Source: Candidatus Omnitrophota bacterium (lineage in GTDB: Bacteria > Omnitrophota > Gorgyraeia > 2-01-FULL-45-10). From it: 38,084 nt of DNA. The notes under the pieces are model-generated. The model did not search any database and had not been told where the DNA came from. It saw nothing but the letters and a program-made list of their open reading frames with translations. The number at the start of each line of letters is the position of its first letter. Positions within the stretch are counted from its first letter, which is position 1. Positions 8,219 to 19,300 of this stretch are shown here, one piece after another. The position numbers and the translations under genes are program-made. The DNA lies in assembly GCA_029004355.1 (NCBI GenBank), contig JAQURV010000003.1, positions 1 through 38,084 of the forward strand. The letters run 5' to 3'.

Positions 8219-9478
8219 ATGCAAAATAGACGACGAGTTGTTGTAACGGGTCTCGGCGCGATATCTCCGATAGGCAACACGATAGACGAGCTTTGGAAAT
8301 CTCTTCTCGAAGGCAAAAGCGGCGTAAGACGCTTGACCTGTTTTGACCCCACTCACTTTACCTCAAAGATAGCGGCAGAAGTAAGGAATTTCGATCCATC
8401 CCCGTATCTTTCCCCAAAGGAGATCAGGCGGATGGATCGGTTTGTCCAATTTGCCGTATGCTCAGCCAAGATCGCAATGGCCGATTCCGGTATCCATCTG
8501 GATAAAGAGGATAGGAACAATATCGGAGTTCTGATCGGTTCCGGTATCGGCGGATTACATACGGTCGAGGCCGAGCACAGGCAATATATCGCTCTGGGTC
8601 CGGAAAAAGGACCTGGCAGGATATCCCCATTCCTCATACCGATGCTTATAGTCAATATGGCTTCGGGTCAGACATCTATCACCCTGGGCCTGAAAGGGCC
8701 CAATTCAGCTGTTGCTACCGCGTGTGCCACTTCGAATCACGCAATAGGGGATGCTTTACGGATAATACAGAGGGGCGAGGCCGAGATCATGGTCTGCGGA
8801 GGCACCGAAGCAGCCACTACCCACATGGGTTTCGGCGGTTTCTGCGCGCTTAAAGCGCTTTCCACGGGCTACAACGACCATCCGGAAAAGGCCTCACGGC
8901 CGTTCGATAAGAATAGGGACGGTTTTGTGATGGGTGAGGGCGCGGGTATAATCATATTAGAAGAAGCCGAGCGCGCTGTTAAGAGGGGCGCGAAGATATA
9001 CTGTGAACTTGTCGGTTACGGCATGAGCGGTGACGCGTATCATATGACAGCGCCGGATCCGGATGGGGACGGCGGAGTCAGGTGCATGACAGCGGCCATC
9101 AAGGATGCGGGGCTGAAGCCGAAGGACGTAGATTACATAAACGCGCACGGCACATCGACGTATTATAATGACAAGATAGAAACCGCTGCTATAAAGAAAG
9201 TATTCGGAGACCATGCGAAGAAGCTTGCGATAAGTTCTACAAAATCCGTTATGGGCCATCTGTTGGGGGCCGCGGGCGGCGTGGAATTGATCGCCTCGGC
9301 CTTGGCTATAAAGGAAGGCATCATACCACCTACTATAAATTATGAGACCCCGGACCCCGAATGTGACCTCGATTATGTCCCGAATAAACCCCGAGCCGCG
9401 AAGATCAAAGTAGCGATGTCCAACGCGTTAGGTTTCGGCGGACATAATGCGGCGCTGATTATCAGGAAATTTGCATGA
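8219..9478 (+). CDS. fabF: 3-oxoacyl-[ACP] synthase II FabF
   Basis: [30 protein letters not shown] active-site region, [24 protein letters not shown]. Confidence 0.96.
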   Translation: MQNRRRVVVTGLGAISPIGNTIDELWKSLLEGKSGVRRLTCFDPTHFTSKIAAEVRNFDPSPYLSPKEIRRMDRFVQFAVCSAKIAMADSGIHLDKEDRNNIGVLIGSGIGGLHTVEAEHRQYIALGPEKGPGRISPFLIPMLIVNMASGQTSITLGLKGPNSAVATACATSNHAIGDALRIIQRGEAEIMVCGGTEAATTHMGFGGFCALKALSTGYNDHPEKASRPFDKNRDGFVMGEGAGIIILEEAERAVKRGAKIYCELVGYGMSGDAYHMTAPDPDGDGGVRCMTAAIKDAGLKPKDVDYINAHGTSTYYNDKIETAAIKKVFGDHAKKLAISSTKSVMGHLLGAAGGVELIASALAIKEGIIPPTINYETPDPECDLDYVPNKPRAAKIKVAMSNALGFGGHNAALIIRKFA

Positions 9479-9479
9479 T

Positions 9480-9561
9480 TAGTGGATAGTTAATAGCGGA
9501 GAGTGGATAGGTAAGGCAGGCCGTATTTTTTATTTTTCTATTCACTAAGCACTATTCGCTA
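9480..9561. repeat. Imperfect intergenic inverted repeat (R4)
   Basis: TAGTGGATAGT...AGTGGATAG versus CTATTCACT...ACTATTCGCTA. Confidence 0.5.
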
Positions 9562-9583
9562 AAGTCAGTAAAAGGAGGCAATT

Positions 9584-10741
9584 ATGGACTACCTACTTAA
9601 TGAACAACAGATAATGATAAGGGACCTTGCGCGTAAGATCGCGCGGGAGAAGATAAAGCCGATAGCCGCGAAGTACGATGAGACCGAGGAATTCGCCTGG
9701 GAGATAGTGAAGGTGCTGTCCGATAGCGACCTGTTCGGGATCTACATACCGGAGGCATATGGCGGCTTTGGCGGCGGCGTTATGGATATGTGCCTTGTCG
9801 CGGAAGAGCTTTCGAAGGCCTGCGGCGGCATAGCGCTTGGATTTGCCGCTACGGCGCTTGGCACGTTCCCGATACTTCTTTACGGCAGCGAAGAACAGAA
9901 GAAAAAGTATCTGCCCGACATAGCAAAAGGAAAGAAACTCGCATCCTTCTGTATCACAGAAGCCGAGGCGGGTTCGGATGCAGGCTCCATAAAGACGACA
10001 GCTAAAAAAGACGGTGATCATTATATCCTGAACGGGACGAAACAGTGGATAACGAATGCCGGTGAGGCGGAGATATACACTGTTATAGCGATGACAGATA
10101 AGACAAAAGGCGCGCGCGGGGCAAGCGCCTTTATAGTTGAAAAAGGTATGAAGGGCATCGACTTCGGCAAGAAAGAGAAGAAGCTGGGGATCCGCGCCTC
10201 GGCTACCCGCGAGGTCATATTTACCGATTGCAGGATCCCGAAGGCGAACCTGATCTCCAAGGAGGGGATGGGCTTTATCGTTGCGATGAAGACTTTCGAT
10301 AATTCACGCCCGGGAGTTGCGGCACAGGCGCTGGGGATAGCGCAGGGAGCCATCGACCACGCTGTCGAGTACGCGAGGAAGCGCGTCCAGTTCGGACAGC
10401 CGATATCGAGTTTCCAGGCGATCCAGCACATGCTCGCGGATATGGCGACCCAGACCGAAGCGGCGCGCGCGCTCGTATACGCGACCGCGAGGATGGTTGA
10501 CTCCGGAGCAAAGTCCGTCGCGAAAGAATCGGCGATGGCAAAGATGTTCGCTTCGGATGTCGCGATGAAGGTAACTGTCGACGCGATCCAGATATTCGGC
10601 GGGTACGGATATATGAGAGATTATCCGATCGAGAAATATATGCGCGACGCGAAGATCACCCAGATATATGAAGGCACAAACCAGGTCCAGCGCAATGTCA
10701 TCGCGCTCAACCTGATCAAAGAGAGCATTAAGGGCGAATGA
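9584..10741 (+). CDS. Acyl-CoA dehydrogenase
   Basis: CITEAEAGSDAGSIKTTA, GGYGYMRDYPIEKYMRDAKITQIYEGTNQVQRNVIA. Confidence 0.95.
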   Translation: MDYLLNEQQIMIRDLARKIAREKIKPIAAKYDETEEFAWEIVKVLSDSDLFGIYIPEAYGGFGGGVMDMCLVAEELSKACGGIALGFAATALGTFPILLYGSEEQKKKYLPDIAKGKKLASFCITEAEAGSDAGSIKTTAKKDGDHYILNGTKQWITNAGEAEIYTVIAMTDKTKGARGASAFIVEKGMKGIDFGKKEKKLGIRASATREVIFTDCRIPKANLISKEGMGFIVAMKTFDNSRPGVAAQALGIAQGAIDHAVEYARKRVQFGQPISSFQAIQHMLADMATQTEAARALVYATARMVDSGAKSVAKESAMAKMFASDVAMKVTVDAIQIFGGYGYMRDYPIEKYMRDAKITQIYEGTNQVQRNVIALNLIKESIKGE

Positions 10742-11520
10742 ATATAATTGTCTGCATAAAACAGGTCCCCAATACTACCGACGTCAAGATCGATCCGGTC
10801 ACGAATACGCTGATACGCGACGGCGTAGAGAGCGTCATAAACCCGTTCGATTGTTACGCTATCGAGGAGGGTGTCCGTCTGAAAGAGCGGTTCGGCGGCA
10901 AGGTCACGGTCGTAACGATGGGGCCGCCGCAGGCCGAGAATGCGCTCAAAGAGGCTGTTTCTCTGGGCTGCGACGAGGCGATACTCGTAAGCGACAGGAA
11001 GTTCGCGGGCTCCGATACATGGGCGACCAGTTACACGCTCTCATCCGCGATAAAGAAGATCGGATTATTCGATGTCATCCTTTGCGGGAAACAGGCCTCG
11101 GATGGCGATACGGCCCAGGTCGGCCCCGGCATATCGACGCACCTGGACATTCCGCAGGTTACTTATGTCAAGAAGATAGAGGATATCTCCGGCAATAAGG
11201 CGAAGGTAGAGCGTATGACCGAAGAAGGGTATGATGTCGTGGAGGCGCCGCTTCCGTGCCTCTTTACCGTAGTCAAAGAGATCAATACGCCCCGGATCCC
11301 TTCCTTAAAGGGCATGATGAAGGCAAAGTCGGCCAAGATCGTCAAGTGGACGGCCGAGGATATAAAAGCTGAGCCCAAGTCGCTCGGACTTGACGGTTCC
11401 CCGACGAGGGTCGTCAAGATATTTACGCCTACGCCCAGAAAAGGCGGCGAGATGTTAAAGGGTGACACCTCTGATGTGGCGAAAGAATTGGTCGAATTAT
11501 TAAAAGATATAGTGATCTGA
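10738..11520 (+). CDS. etfB: Electron transfer flavoprotein beta subunit
   Basis: MNIIVCIKQVPNTTDVKIDP, GKQASDGDTAQVGPGISTHLDIPQVTYV. Confidence 0.95.
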   Translation: MNIIVCIKQVPNTTDVKIDPVTNTLIRDGVESVINPFDCYAIEEGVRLKERFGGKVTVVTMGPPQAENALKEAVSLGCDEAILVSDRKFAGSDTWATSYTLSSAIKKIGLFDVILCGKQASDGDTAQVGPGISTHLDIPQVTYVKKIEDISGNKAKVERMTEEGYDVVEAPLPCLFTVVKEINTPRIPSLKGMMKAKSAKIVKWTAEDIKAEPKSLGLDGSPTRVVKIFTPTPRKGGEMLKGDTSDVAKELVELLKDIVI

Positions 11521-11521
11521 T

Positions 11522-12724
11522 ATGGCAAGCTCAATACAGATACTTCTCGATAAATGCACCGGTTGCACGCTATGCGTGAAGGCATGTCCCTTCGGCGCGA
11601 TCCACATCGCCAATAAGAAGGCCGTGATCGACATGGGAAAATGCAACTTATGCGGCGCATGCGTACCGGTATGCAAATTCAAGGCGATCAAGCTCAATAA
11701 AGAAGCCGCCGCGAAACGGGACCTCTCCATTTATAAGGATGTCTGGGTCTTTTGTGAGCAGAAGAAGGGTGTCATTCAGACGATATCGTTCGAACTGCTC
11801 GGCGAAGGGAAGAAGCTTGCCAAGAAACTTGGCGTGAAACTCTGCGCCGTGATACTGGGCCATGAGATAGAGCCGAAGATAGAAGATCTTTCGCACCGCG
11901 GCGCCGACAAAATTTACATCATAGATGCGCCTGAGCTTAAATCTTACCAGGACGATCCTTACACAAATGTCCTTGTAGAGCTCGTAAAAGAATATAAGCC
12001 GGAAGTGCTGTTATGCGGCGCTACGACTATAGGCAGGAGCCTTGTGTCGCGCGTTGCGGTGAAGATAGACGCGGGTCTCACCGCTGACTGCACGGGACTC
12101 GACATAGACGAGAAAGAGAGGCTCCTCCTCCAGACGCGCCCCGCATTCGGCGGGAATATCATGGCAACTATCATAACGCCGAACCACAGGCCCCAGATGT
12201 CGACTGTCCGGCACAAGGTGATGAAAGAAGCCGAGATCCACAAGGGCCACAAGGCGGAGGTTATCCGGAAGAAATATCCCGCGGACCTTTTAAAGTCACG
12301 CACCACGCTTCTCGATATAGTCGAGGAGATCGAAGAGACGGTGAACCTTGCCGAAGCCGACATCATAGTATCGGGCGGCAGGGGGATAGGCGGACCGGAA
12401 AACTTCAGCATCATAAAAGAGCTCGCCAAAGTCCTTGGCGCTGCGGTCGGCGCTTCGCGTGCCACAGTGGACGCCGGCTGGATACCGTATTCGCACCAGG
12501 TAGGCCAGACGGGCAAGACCGTATGCCCGAAACTCTACATAGCCTGCGGCATAAGCGGCCAGATACAGCATTTGATAGGTATGCAGTCGTCAAAAGTCAT
12601 AGTGGCCATAAACAAAGACCCCGACGCCCCCATCTTCAAAGTCGCCACCTATGGTATAGTGGGCGACCTATTCGAGATCGTCCCCGCGCTAACCAAAGAA
12701 TTCAAAAAAGTCCTCAAAAAATAA
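11522..12724 (+). CDS. etfA: Electron transfer flavoprotein alpha subunit with N-terminal 2x[4Fe-4S] ferredoxin domain
   Basis: CTGCTLCVKACP and CNLCGACVPVCK at the N-terminus; C-terminal FAD domain with SGGRGIGGPENF, GASRATVDAGWIPYSHQVGQTGKTVCPKLYIACGISGQIQH. Confidence 0.95.
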   Translation: MASSIQILLDKCTGCTLCVKACPFGAIHIANKKAVIDMGKCNLCGACVPVCKFKAIKLNKEAAAKRDLSIYKDVWVFCEQKKGVIQTISFELLGEGKKLAKKLGVKLCAVILGHEIEPKIEDLSHRGADKIYIIDAPELKSYQDDPYTNVLVELVKEYKPEVLLCGATTIGRSLVSRVAVKIDAGLTADCTGLDIDEKERLLLQTRPAFGGNIMATIITPNHRPQMSTVRHKVMKEAEIHKGHKAEVIRKKYPADLLKSRTTLLDIVEEIEETVNLAEADIIVSGGRGIGGPENFSIIKELAKVLGAAVGASRATVDAGWIPYSHQVGQTGKTVCPKLYIACGISGQIQHLIGMQSSKVIVAINKDPDAPIFKVATYGIVGDLFEIVPALTKEFKKVLKK

Positions 12725-12922
12725 TTTTTCGATAAGCATAAGAATGTGCTGTGTCGAGTGGTTCGCAGGGACGCGAAATTTTCAGCCATGTGAAAATTTC
12801 GCTCGATAAAAGTTCTCGTACGCTGCCTCGAACTTTTAACGCCCTGCTCGCCTCGCTTCGCTCGGCGAAGCGGGCTCACCACATCGCCACACCACATTCT
12901 TACAGCCATCGAAAAATTATTT
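12719..12922. repeat. MITE-like palindromic repeat (R2, copy 1) with nested hairpins
   Basis: Arms AAATAATTTTTCGAT..TAAGAATGTGCTGTG (12719-12753) and CACACCACATTCTTA..ATCGAAAAATTATTT (12888-12922); inner GCGAAATTTTCA/TGAAAATTTCGC and CGCTTCG/CGAAGCG. The left arm overlaps the etfA stop. Confidence 0.85.
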
Positions 12923-12970
12923 CTTTCGGTAGCATACGAGGACAAATTTTTTGAGTAAAGTGGTTGGTTA

Positions 12971-13122
12971 AAACCTAAAACTCAAGTTATGTGAGCGCAA
13001 TAAAAATGTTAGGTTTTTTGTGAGAAGAAAAACGGCCCCCGACTATAGCTAGAGAAGGTTGGGGAAACATTTTTCTTGCCACCTTTTTAGGTGGTTGCGC
13101 GAACATAACGAGTTTTAGGTTT
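12971..13122 (+). ncRNA. Candidate structured RNA (three-way-junction-like fold) upstream of the giant gene
   Basis: P1 AAACCTAAAACTC+GTTATGT+GCGC (12971-12998) pairs with GCGC+ACATAAC+GAGTTTTAGGTTT (13097-13122) with tandem GA/GA; P2 AAAAATGTT/AACATTTTT; P3 CCCCGAC/GTTGGGG; P4 CCACCT-TTTT-AGGTGG. Confidence 0.55.
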
Positions 13123-13198
13123 GAATCAGCTGGAATCCCCGTAAAAATTTGGCTGGCAGGCAAATTTGTTAAGCTATCCAAAAGCTTGTTTTGCGCCC

Positions 13199-13227
13199 TT
13201 GTCAATATTGATATTATAGGGTAAACT
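13199..13227 (+). promoter_or_regulatory. Weak putative promoter for the giant gene
   Basis: TTGTCA (13199-13204), 17-bp spacer, TAAACT (13222-13227). Confidence 0.35.
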
Positions 13228-13249
13228 TATATTGTAGACGCTAGGAATA

Positions 13250-13292
13250 AATATACTTGTCAGAACCTATACGTTCGACAGGTATATTTTTT
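13250..13292 (+). terminator. Intrinsic-terminator-like hairpin (e1) ahead of the giant CDS, possible attenuator
   Basis: AATATACTTGTC (13250-13261)/GACAGGTATATT (13277-13288), inner GAAC/GTTC, followed by a T-run. Confidence 0.55.
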
Positions 13293-13331
13293 CGGATGTT
13301 TTTAAAAATCTTTAAAAAGGTGCTATTAGAT

Positions 13332-16300
13332 ATGTTAGACGCTAGATCTGATAGTTATGTACGGCTAATTTCACGAAAGCCATTCAAGGTGGTAGTATCT
13401 CTTATCACCGTGGTGGCTTTTTTGTTTAATACGGTATCTTATGATATTGCTTGGGCTGGCAGAACGCCCTCAGAGCTTACTAGCGTCGGCTCTGATAGAG
13501 CTGTCAGTCCTGTCAGCCCGGGCATTTTTAAGGAACTTAACGTAGAGACTTTTAACCTTCCTCAATCCTTGGGGACCGTCAAAGATTCATGGTCTCCCTC
13601 CGGTTCGGCCGCCGTCCGGCAGACCGTCATACATATCCAGGATGCCCACTGTAACTACTATGCCCAGCATACGATCGCCGCCATTCTGGAATACCTGACC
13701 AAAGAATATGGCATAAGCGAAGTGAACCTGGAGGGTGGCGCCAGGGAGTATGATCTCTCGACATTCACGAGCATAGATGACAAGGAAGCGCGCGAGCGTA
13801 TTGCCGACCATTTTGTCAAAGAGGGCGTTGTGAGCGGCGCCGAATACTTTGCCGCGAATAATCCGGAAAAAGTGAGCCTCTGGGGCGTAGAAGACCCTAA
13901 GCTTTACATGGAGAACCTTAAAGTATACCGCGATTCGCTCGAATATAAAGACGATACCGATAAACTCCTCAAAAATTTAAATTACATGCTTACTAGTCTT
14001 AAGATGAAGATCTACCCTAAGGATCTTCTAGAGCTTGACTTAAAATATAATCAATATAAGGCCGGGAATATTGAGTTCAAGGATTATTTGAACTATTTAG
14101 CGGCCAATTCGAAGGATAAGCTTATAGACATAAAGGCGTTCCCGAATATCTTTCTCCTGAACCAGGCGTTGAAAGAAGAGAGCGGGATCGATTTTAATAA
14201 GGCCAATAACGAACGCGACCGGCTTATCGATATGCTGGGCAAGAAGCTCTCGAAGAACGGCTTAAAAGAGCTGGTTGAAAAGACCGTGGAATTCAAGGGG
14301 GAACGGATCTCGCAAGGGGAATTCTACCGCTATCTCGTAAATAAGTCGAAAGAGGCTGGTCTTTCGGTCGAAAATTTCCCGGATCTCGAAAAATATATAG
14401 TATATATATCGTCTTATGCCGCTGTCGACAAGGCTAAGATAATCGATGAAGTCGCCGCGCTTGAGAACAAGATCCGCGATTGCCTTATCCGGAACGAAAA
14501 GGAGCGGGAACTCGACAGGCTATCCAGGAATCTTGCCATACTCAAGAACATCTTTAATATCTCCCTGACGAGGGCCGATTATCAATACTACAAAAGTAAC
14601 GAAGCCGCTTTTGCCATGAAAAATTACATCTCCTTCATAAACCGCGAAGCGCCGCTTTGCAATATTAACGCAAAGCTGGACGATGGCATTACCAGGCTGG
14701 ACGGATATCGCGCGGATATCTCGAAGTTCTATCTCTACTCGTTCAAACGTGACGAGGTATTCCTGAAAAAGATGAAGGTCAAGAAGTCCGCCATCATAAT
14801 TACCGGAGGCTTTCATACCGAGAACCTGTGCGAACAGTTAAGGGAGAAGAATATTGCATACATCTCCCTGGTCCCCAACTTCAAAACCTCCGAGGGCTAC
14901 GAATGCCCGTACTATGGGCTCTTGGCCGGGAAGCAGGATACTCTGGATAATCGGATCACAACTGTCCTCGGCTCGTCTCTTGCAGTAGCGAGCATCTGGA
15001 ACGCTCTTGGCGTAGATGTTGAGGGGATGTCGATAAGGAAGCAGTACCAGCGGCAAGCCTGGTTATTGGAAGCCGTGGGCAAGAATGAAAGAGTGGTGCT
15101 CTTCAGGCAGGACGTTGACGGGCTGAAAGAAGTCGTCATAGTCAGGGGGCTGAACGTAGTGGAATTGAGCGCGGAAGAGATCCGGGAGTTTGATCTTCCG
15201 CGGGTCGATGCGGCCAAAGCTCCGGGGGCTGCGCCATTGGTTGATGTCGGCAGGATCACTTCTTCGGAAACCACTTTTATAGGTATAGCTAAATTTTTAC
15301 TCAGTCTGCCGCTCAATATAAATGTCTCGCGAATGACAAATGCGGCAAACCGTCCCGAACTACAGGAAAGAGCGTTAATTGCCACTGCCGTTTTGAATAA
15401 AGGAAAACTGGAAGGATACCTTAGCGAGCATCCCGTTAACTTGACTGAAACATCTCCCGGTCAATTCCTGCTGAACGGCGACGCTAGTTTACTGGCTGTT
15501 GCAAGAGCCGCCGGCATCAAGACTATCCCCGCCATAATCAGCGCGCCATCTGCTGTTGCAGCCGAGCCTGAACTCGCCGCGCCGGCGCAGGAGCCCAACG
15601 TTGTGTCATGGTTCCCCGATGACGGGGAATGGACACAGAATGCATGGTTGAGGGAGGCGGGTATTGCTATATTTGTGGCGGGATCGGTATGGACAATGCT
15701 GCCTATGCTGCCGCTGGCGGGGCTGGAGGGTTACGTTGAATATATAATTTCAGCCGTTGCCGCGATCACTTATAATCTTCCGAATCGTACCAGGGCTCTT
15801 GATCCGAAGGTCCTGTCGCTTACGGCCGGTGTGTTCGGCGCAGCCTACCTTCTTATAACTAATCCGATCCTTGGCCTTATAGCGCTTGTAGGGCTAATGA
15901 TCACTCACCGGCATATCAATCTGCCCGGTCTTTCTCAGCCTGCGGCGCCGCCCGCCATAGCGAAGCCGGAAACGGTAAATGCCGGCCTATTTGTCAGACT
16001 GCGCTCCGGCCTCAATAATCGGTGGAATTCACTTTCTCCAGGCATGAAAATCATAACAGGCGGGTCCATGCTTATCGGGTCATCGATCCTTATCGGCCTG
16101 ACCTTATACGGCACTATTCCCGCCATACCGATATTAACATATATGTTGATGCCGCTCTTTAGCGGTACCGCAGCAGTAGGCGCCGGCGCAACGATGTTGG
16201 GAGCGATGCTGCCTATAGCGAAACCTGCTGCGTCCCGCAAAGCGCCGTCCGTTGCGCCAAGAAAAGGGGTAATCGATATACCCATAGTAACAACTGAAAC

Positions 16301-19300
16301 GCGAAAGCGGCTGATAGCGGACAGGCTGGGAATAGACTTTGACAGGATGGGTGAGTGGGAAAGGAAGAACCCGGCAAAGGCGAAGATCGTAAATGAGAGA
16401 CTGGTTGAGATATCGCAATTGGTAGAGAGGAACCGTGTAAGACTGCAAAAGATGGCCGCCGAAGAGATCGTAGTTGACCCGAACGATCCGCAATTCGCCA
16501 ACCTTTACGCCGAAACGAAAGAGATAATCGACGATCTTCTCCGGGCGTACGGATTCAACCCCGCCAATTTCAATCTCTTCCTTATGGACTCTACGTCCGA
16601 GAATGCTTTTGCTGTTAACTACGGCAATACTATCGGCGTAAATATAGGCCTTATAAAGTTTATCCTTGAGGGGGGAGGGTCTAAAGACGCGTTGGCATTT
16701 GTCCTTGCCCACGAAATACGCCATGTGGCGCAATGGATAGACGATTGCGTAGAGGGCAAGACTCTTGACCCCTTCTACTCTTTGCTGGATCAACCTATTA
16801 AAGAGTACGATGCCGACCTTGCGCTTGAACTTATGGATAAGGCGGGATACAGCGTAAGAGATGCCGGCTTTTTCTTTGACAAGCTCCTTGAGAGGGGCGA
16901 AAAGAAGAAGCCGTTCGCGCGGTATTTCGGTTTTCTATCCCACCCGCCGACGATCGACCGGCTCAGGAAGATCATACGTTCAAGCCGTAAGTATTTCTGG
17001 CTCAATTTCTTCAATAAAGCGAAGATGTTTTCCACAGATGCCCGGGGCGAGGCTCTCAACAACCGGTCAAAGATAAGGCGATTCCAGGAAGAGGTCGCCG
17101 CGTGCAGTACCGTCACTCAAGCCATTGAATGTTTGAGGAATGCCGGGACGAGAGAGGAATTCATCTTCGCATTGATGGTAGCCATTCAGCACCAAACCGG
17201 CGTTAATGTAGCTATAGCCCTGCAGTTATTCTTCAGCAAATTCGATGTAAAGGAAAGTATGCATAAAGAGTTCTACAAAGCCCTCTTCACTACGATAAAA
17301 CAGGATATGGCGCAGATAATGGGACCGAGCCATGTGCGCGGTTGGTATGAGGCGGCGGAAGGCGTTTATCAGGAACTGGAGTTATTATTTGCCTCGGCGC
17401 CTATGTCGGAGATAATTAAATTTTTCAGTATCGAGATGCCAAGATCCATGAAATTTGACATATACGGCAGGGAGATGAAAGAGCGTACGGACATCAATTA
17501 CGCCGCTATCACAAGCGCGACAAGCGCCGCGCTAAAGTCCTACATCGAAAAGCTTGCCAGATCGAAGAGGGATATTAATCTCTCGGAGTTGATAGAACTA
17601 ATAGATTTGTTCAGGATGCGGCGCGCGGAGGGAGATGCCTATAACTCCGCGATGTTATCGCGGGACATAGAGAGCGCATTTGAATCTATGATCCTCGCTT
17701 TCCTTAATATTTTGAATGAGCAGGTGAAGGGCGGAAAGACGGTCTCCGACGCGGACCTTGATAAGATATTTTTATTGATAGAGGACCTGAAAGGTTCTTA
17801 CGGCACAGGTGAAGCGGCCGTAAGCGCGCTCTGTGGATTCATGAAAAATGCGACCCTCGAGAACAAGATCAAGATCATGGAATGGGTAAATAAAGGGGAC
17901 GGCGAAAAAGCGAACGATTACAGGGATTACTTCTTTCATCAGATGGCAAGGAACCCCTCCTTTATAGATATCCTGCCGGGCATGGGACGAGACCCCCGGG
18001 CCGATATAGACGCGCTCTTTTCGTCGCCATATTTTACCAAGCATGCCATCTTTTCAGAAGTCAGGATAGGCGAAAACCAGCAAATGTTCCGTATTAATAT
18101 GCTTATGGCTGCGCTTAAAAACTTAAAGGCCAGGTACGACCTGTCTGATGAGGCGATGCTCGATCTATACGAGTATGTGCTGTCGAAAATGAGCGGTTTT
18201 GTCATAAGGAACGGCATCGGCAGGATATATGAGCGCCCCGGCAAGTTCGGCAGGCTCCGTTCAGCAGGAGGCATATCTGCAGTAGCTGGAGGAAGCGTGG
18301 AGGCCGTTTATAACGAGTTGTATGATGCGATAAAGTGGCTGAAGCCGTTAAAGGCCAGGCTTGCTACAGACCCTGCTATTCCCCAGGATGTGAGTGACGA
18401 CATAAAGACGCTGATATATTTTTATAATTTGGGCGGCGTGCTTGGCTTCAGGGATATAAGGGAGGAATTCGGATATATCCAGGGACGGGCCAGTAACGGT
18501 CGTGGTCCGGCGCTTACACATCGCGACGTAGAAGCTTTTTATAATATGCTCATGTCAAAGAGAGACGGCATTGAGGCACGATATGAAGAGGCTGAGAATT
18601 ACAAGAAGGACGAAAGGTGGAACAAATATACATTGCCGTTCGCGCTCTTCCTGTATGCTGACGGCGCGGCGCTCGATAGGGACCAGATGAGATATCACGG
18701 TTACGACTCGGATGAGAAGACGCGGTTCGGGAGGTTCGAAGGAGAGTTCAGTGATTTTTCAGTAATGAGTTCTTCGCTGGACACAGCCTACTTAAGGACC
18801 CCTGTCGAAAGAGGCAGGGGCGTGAACAGGGTGTTGATGAGCGGTGAAGACGCCGCATCGTTAGCCGGAATTTTCGACTACATACTTTTGTCGGATAAGG
18901 ATTCGGGTGCCCTGTTAAACGAGCTCCTTTCCAGGCTGCCTCCATCCGTTTACAGGAATTTCGCGCTCTACATACTTTTTGCAGAGAAAGTCATGGCCCG
19001 GGAATGCGGTGTCCGGCTGGACCGTTCCCGCATCTTCGAGCTTTCTTACATGCAAGGCGCGATCGACCGGCTCGACGTCGAAAAGAAGAAAACGGTATTG
19101 AGGTTCTTGAGCCGTATCCTGCCGAACATGGTGCCAGACTCCGAGATGGCATGGCTAAACTTCCCTGCGGCTAAAATGGCCGGCGAGGTCGAAGACGATG
19201 AAAAACGCAGGATCGAATCCGAGTACAGGAGAGACGCCGCCAGGTACTATCCCGCGGAATATGCCGAATTTGGCGGGCCGTTGTCCCAGATGGACATCTT

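Noticed and set aside
12719-12922. CRISPR array
   Set aside because: Repeats are nested palindromes, not regularly spaced direct repeats with spacers; no cas genes in the window.
12751-12954. Plus-strand 67-aa ORF and overlapping minus-strand 98-aa ORF
   Set aside because: Translations of the R2 palindromic repeat; the similar peptide starting MSSGSQGR also appears at 26375-26617 because the repeat recurs.
12987-13205. Minus-strand 72-aa ORF upstream of the giant gene
   Set aside because: Covers the palindromic structured region; no recognisable domain or clear RBS, better explained as non-coding.
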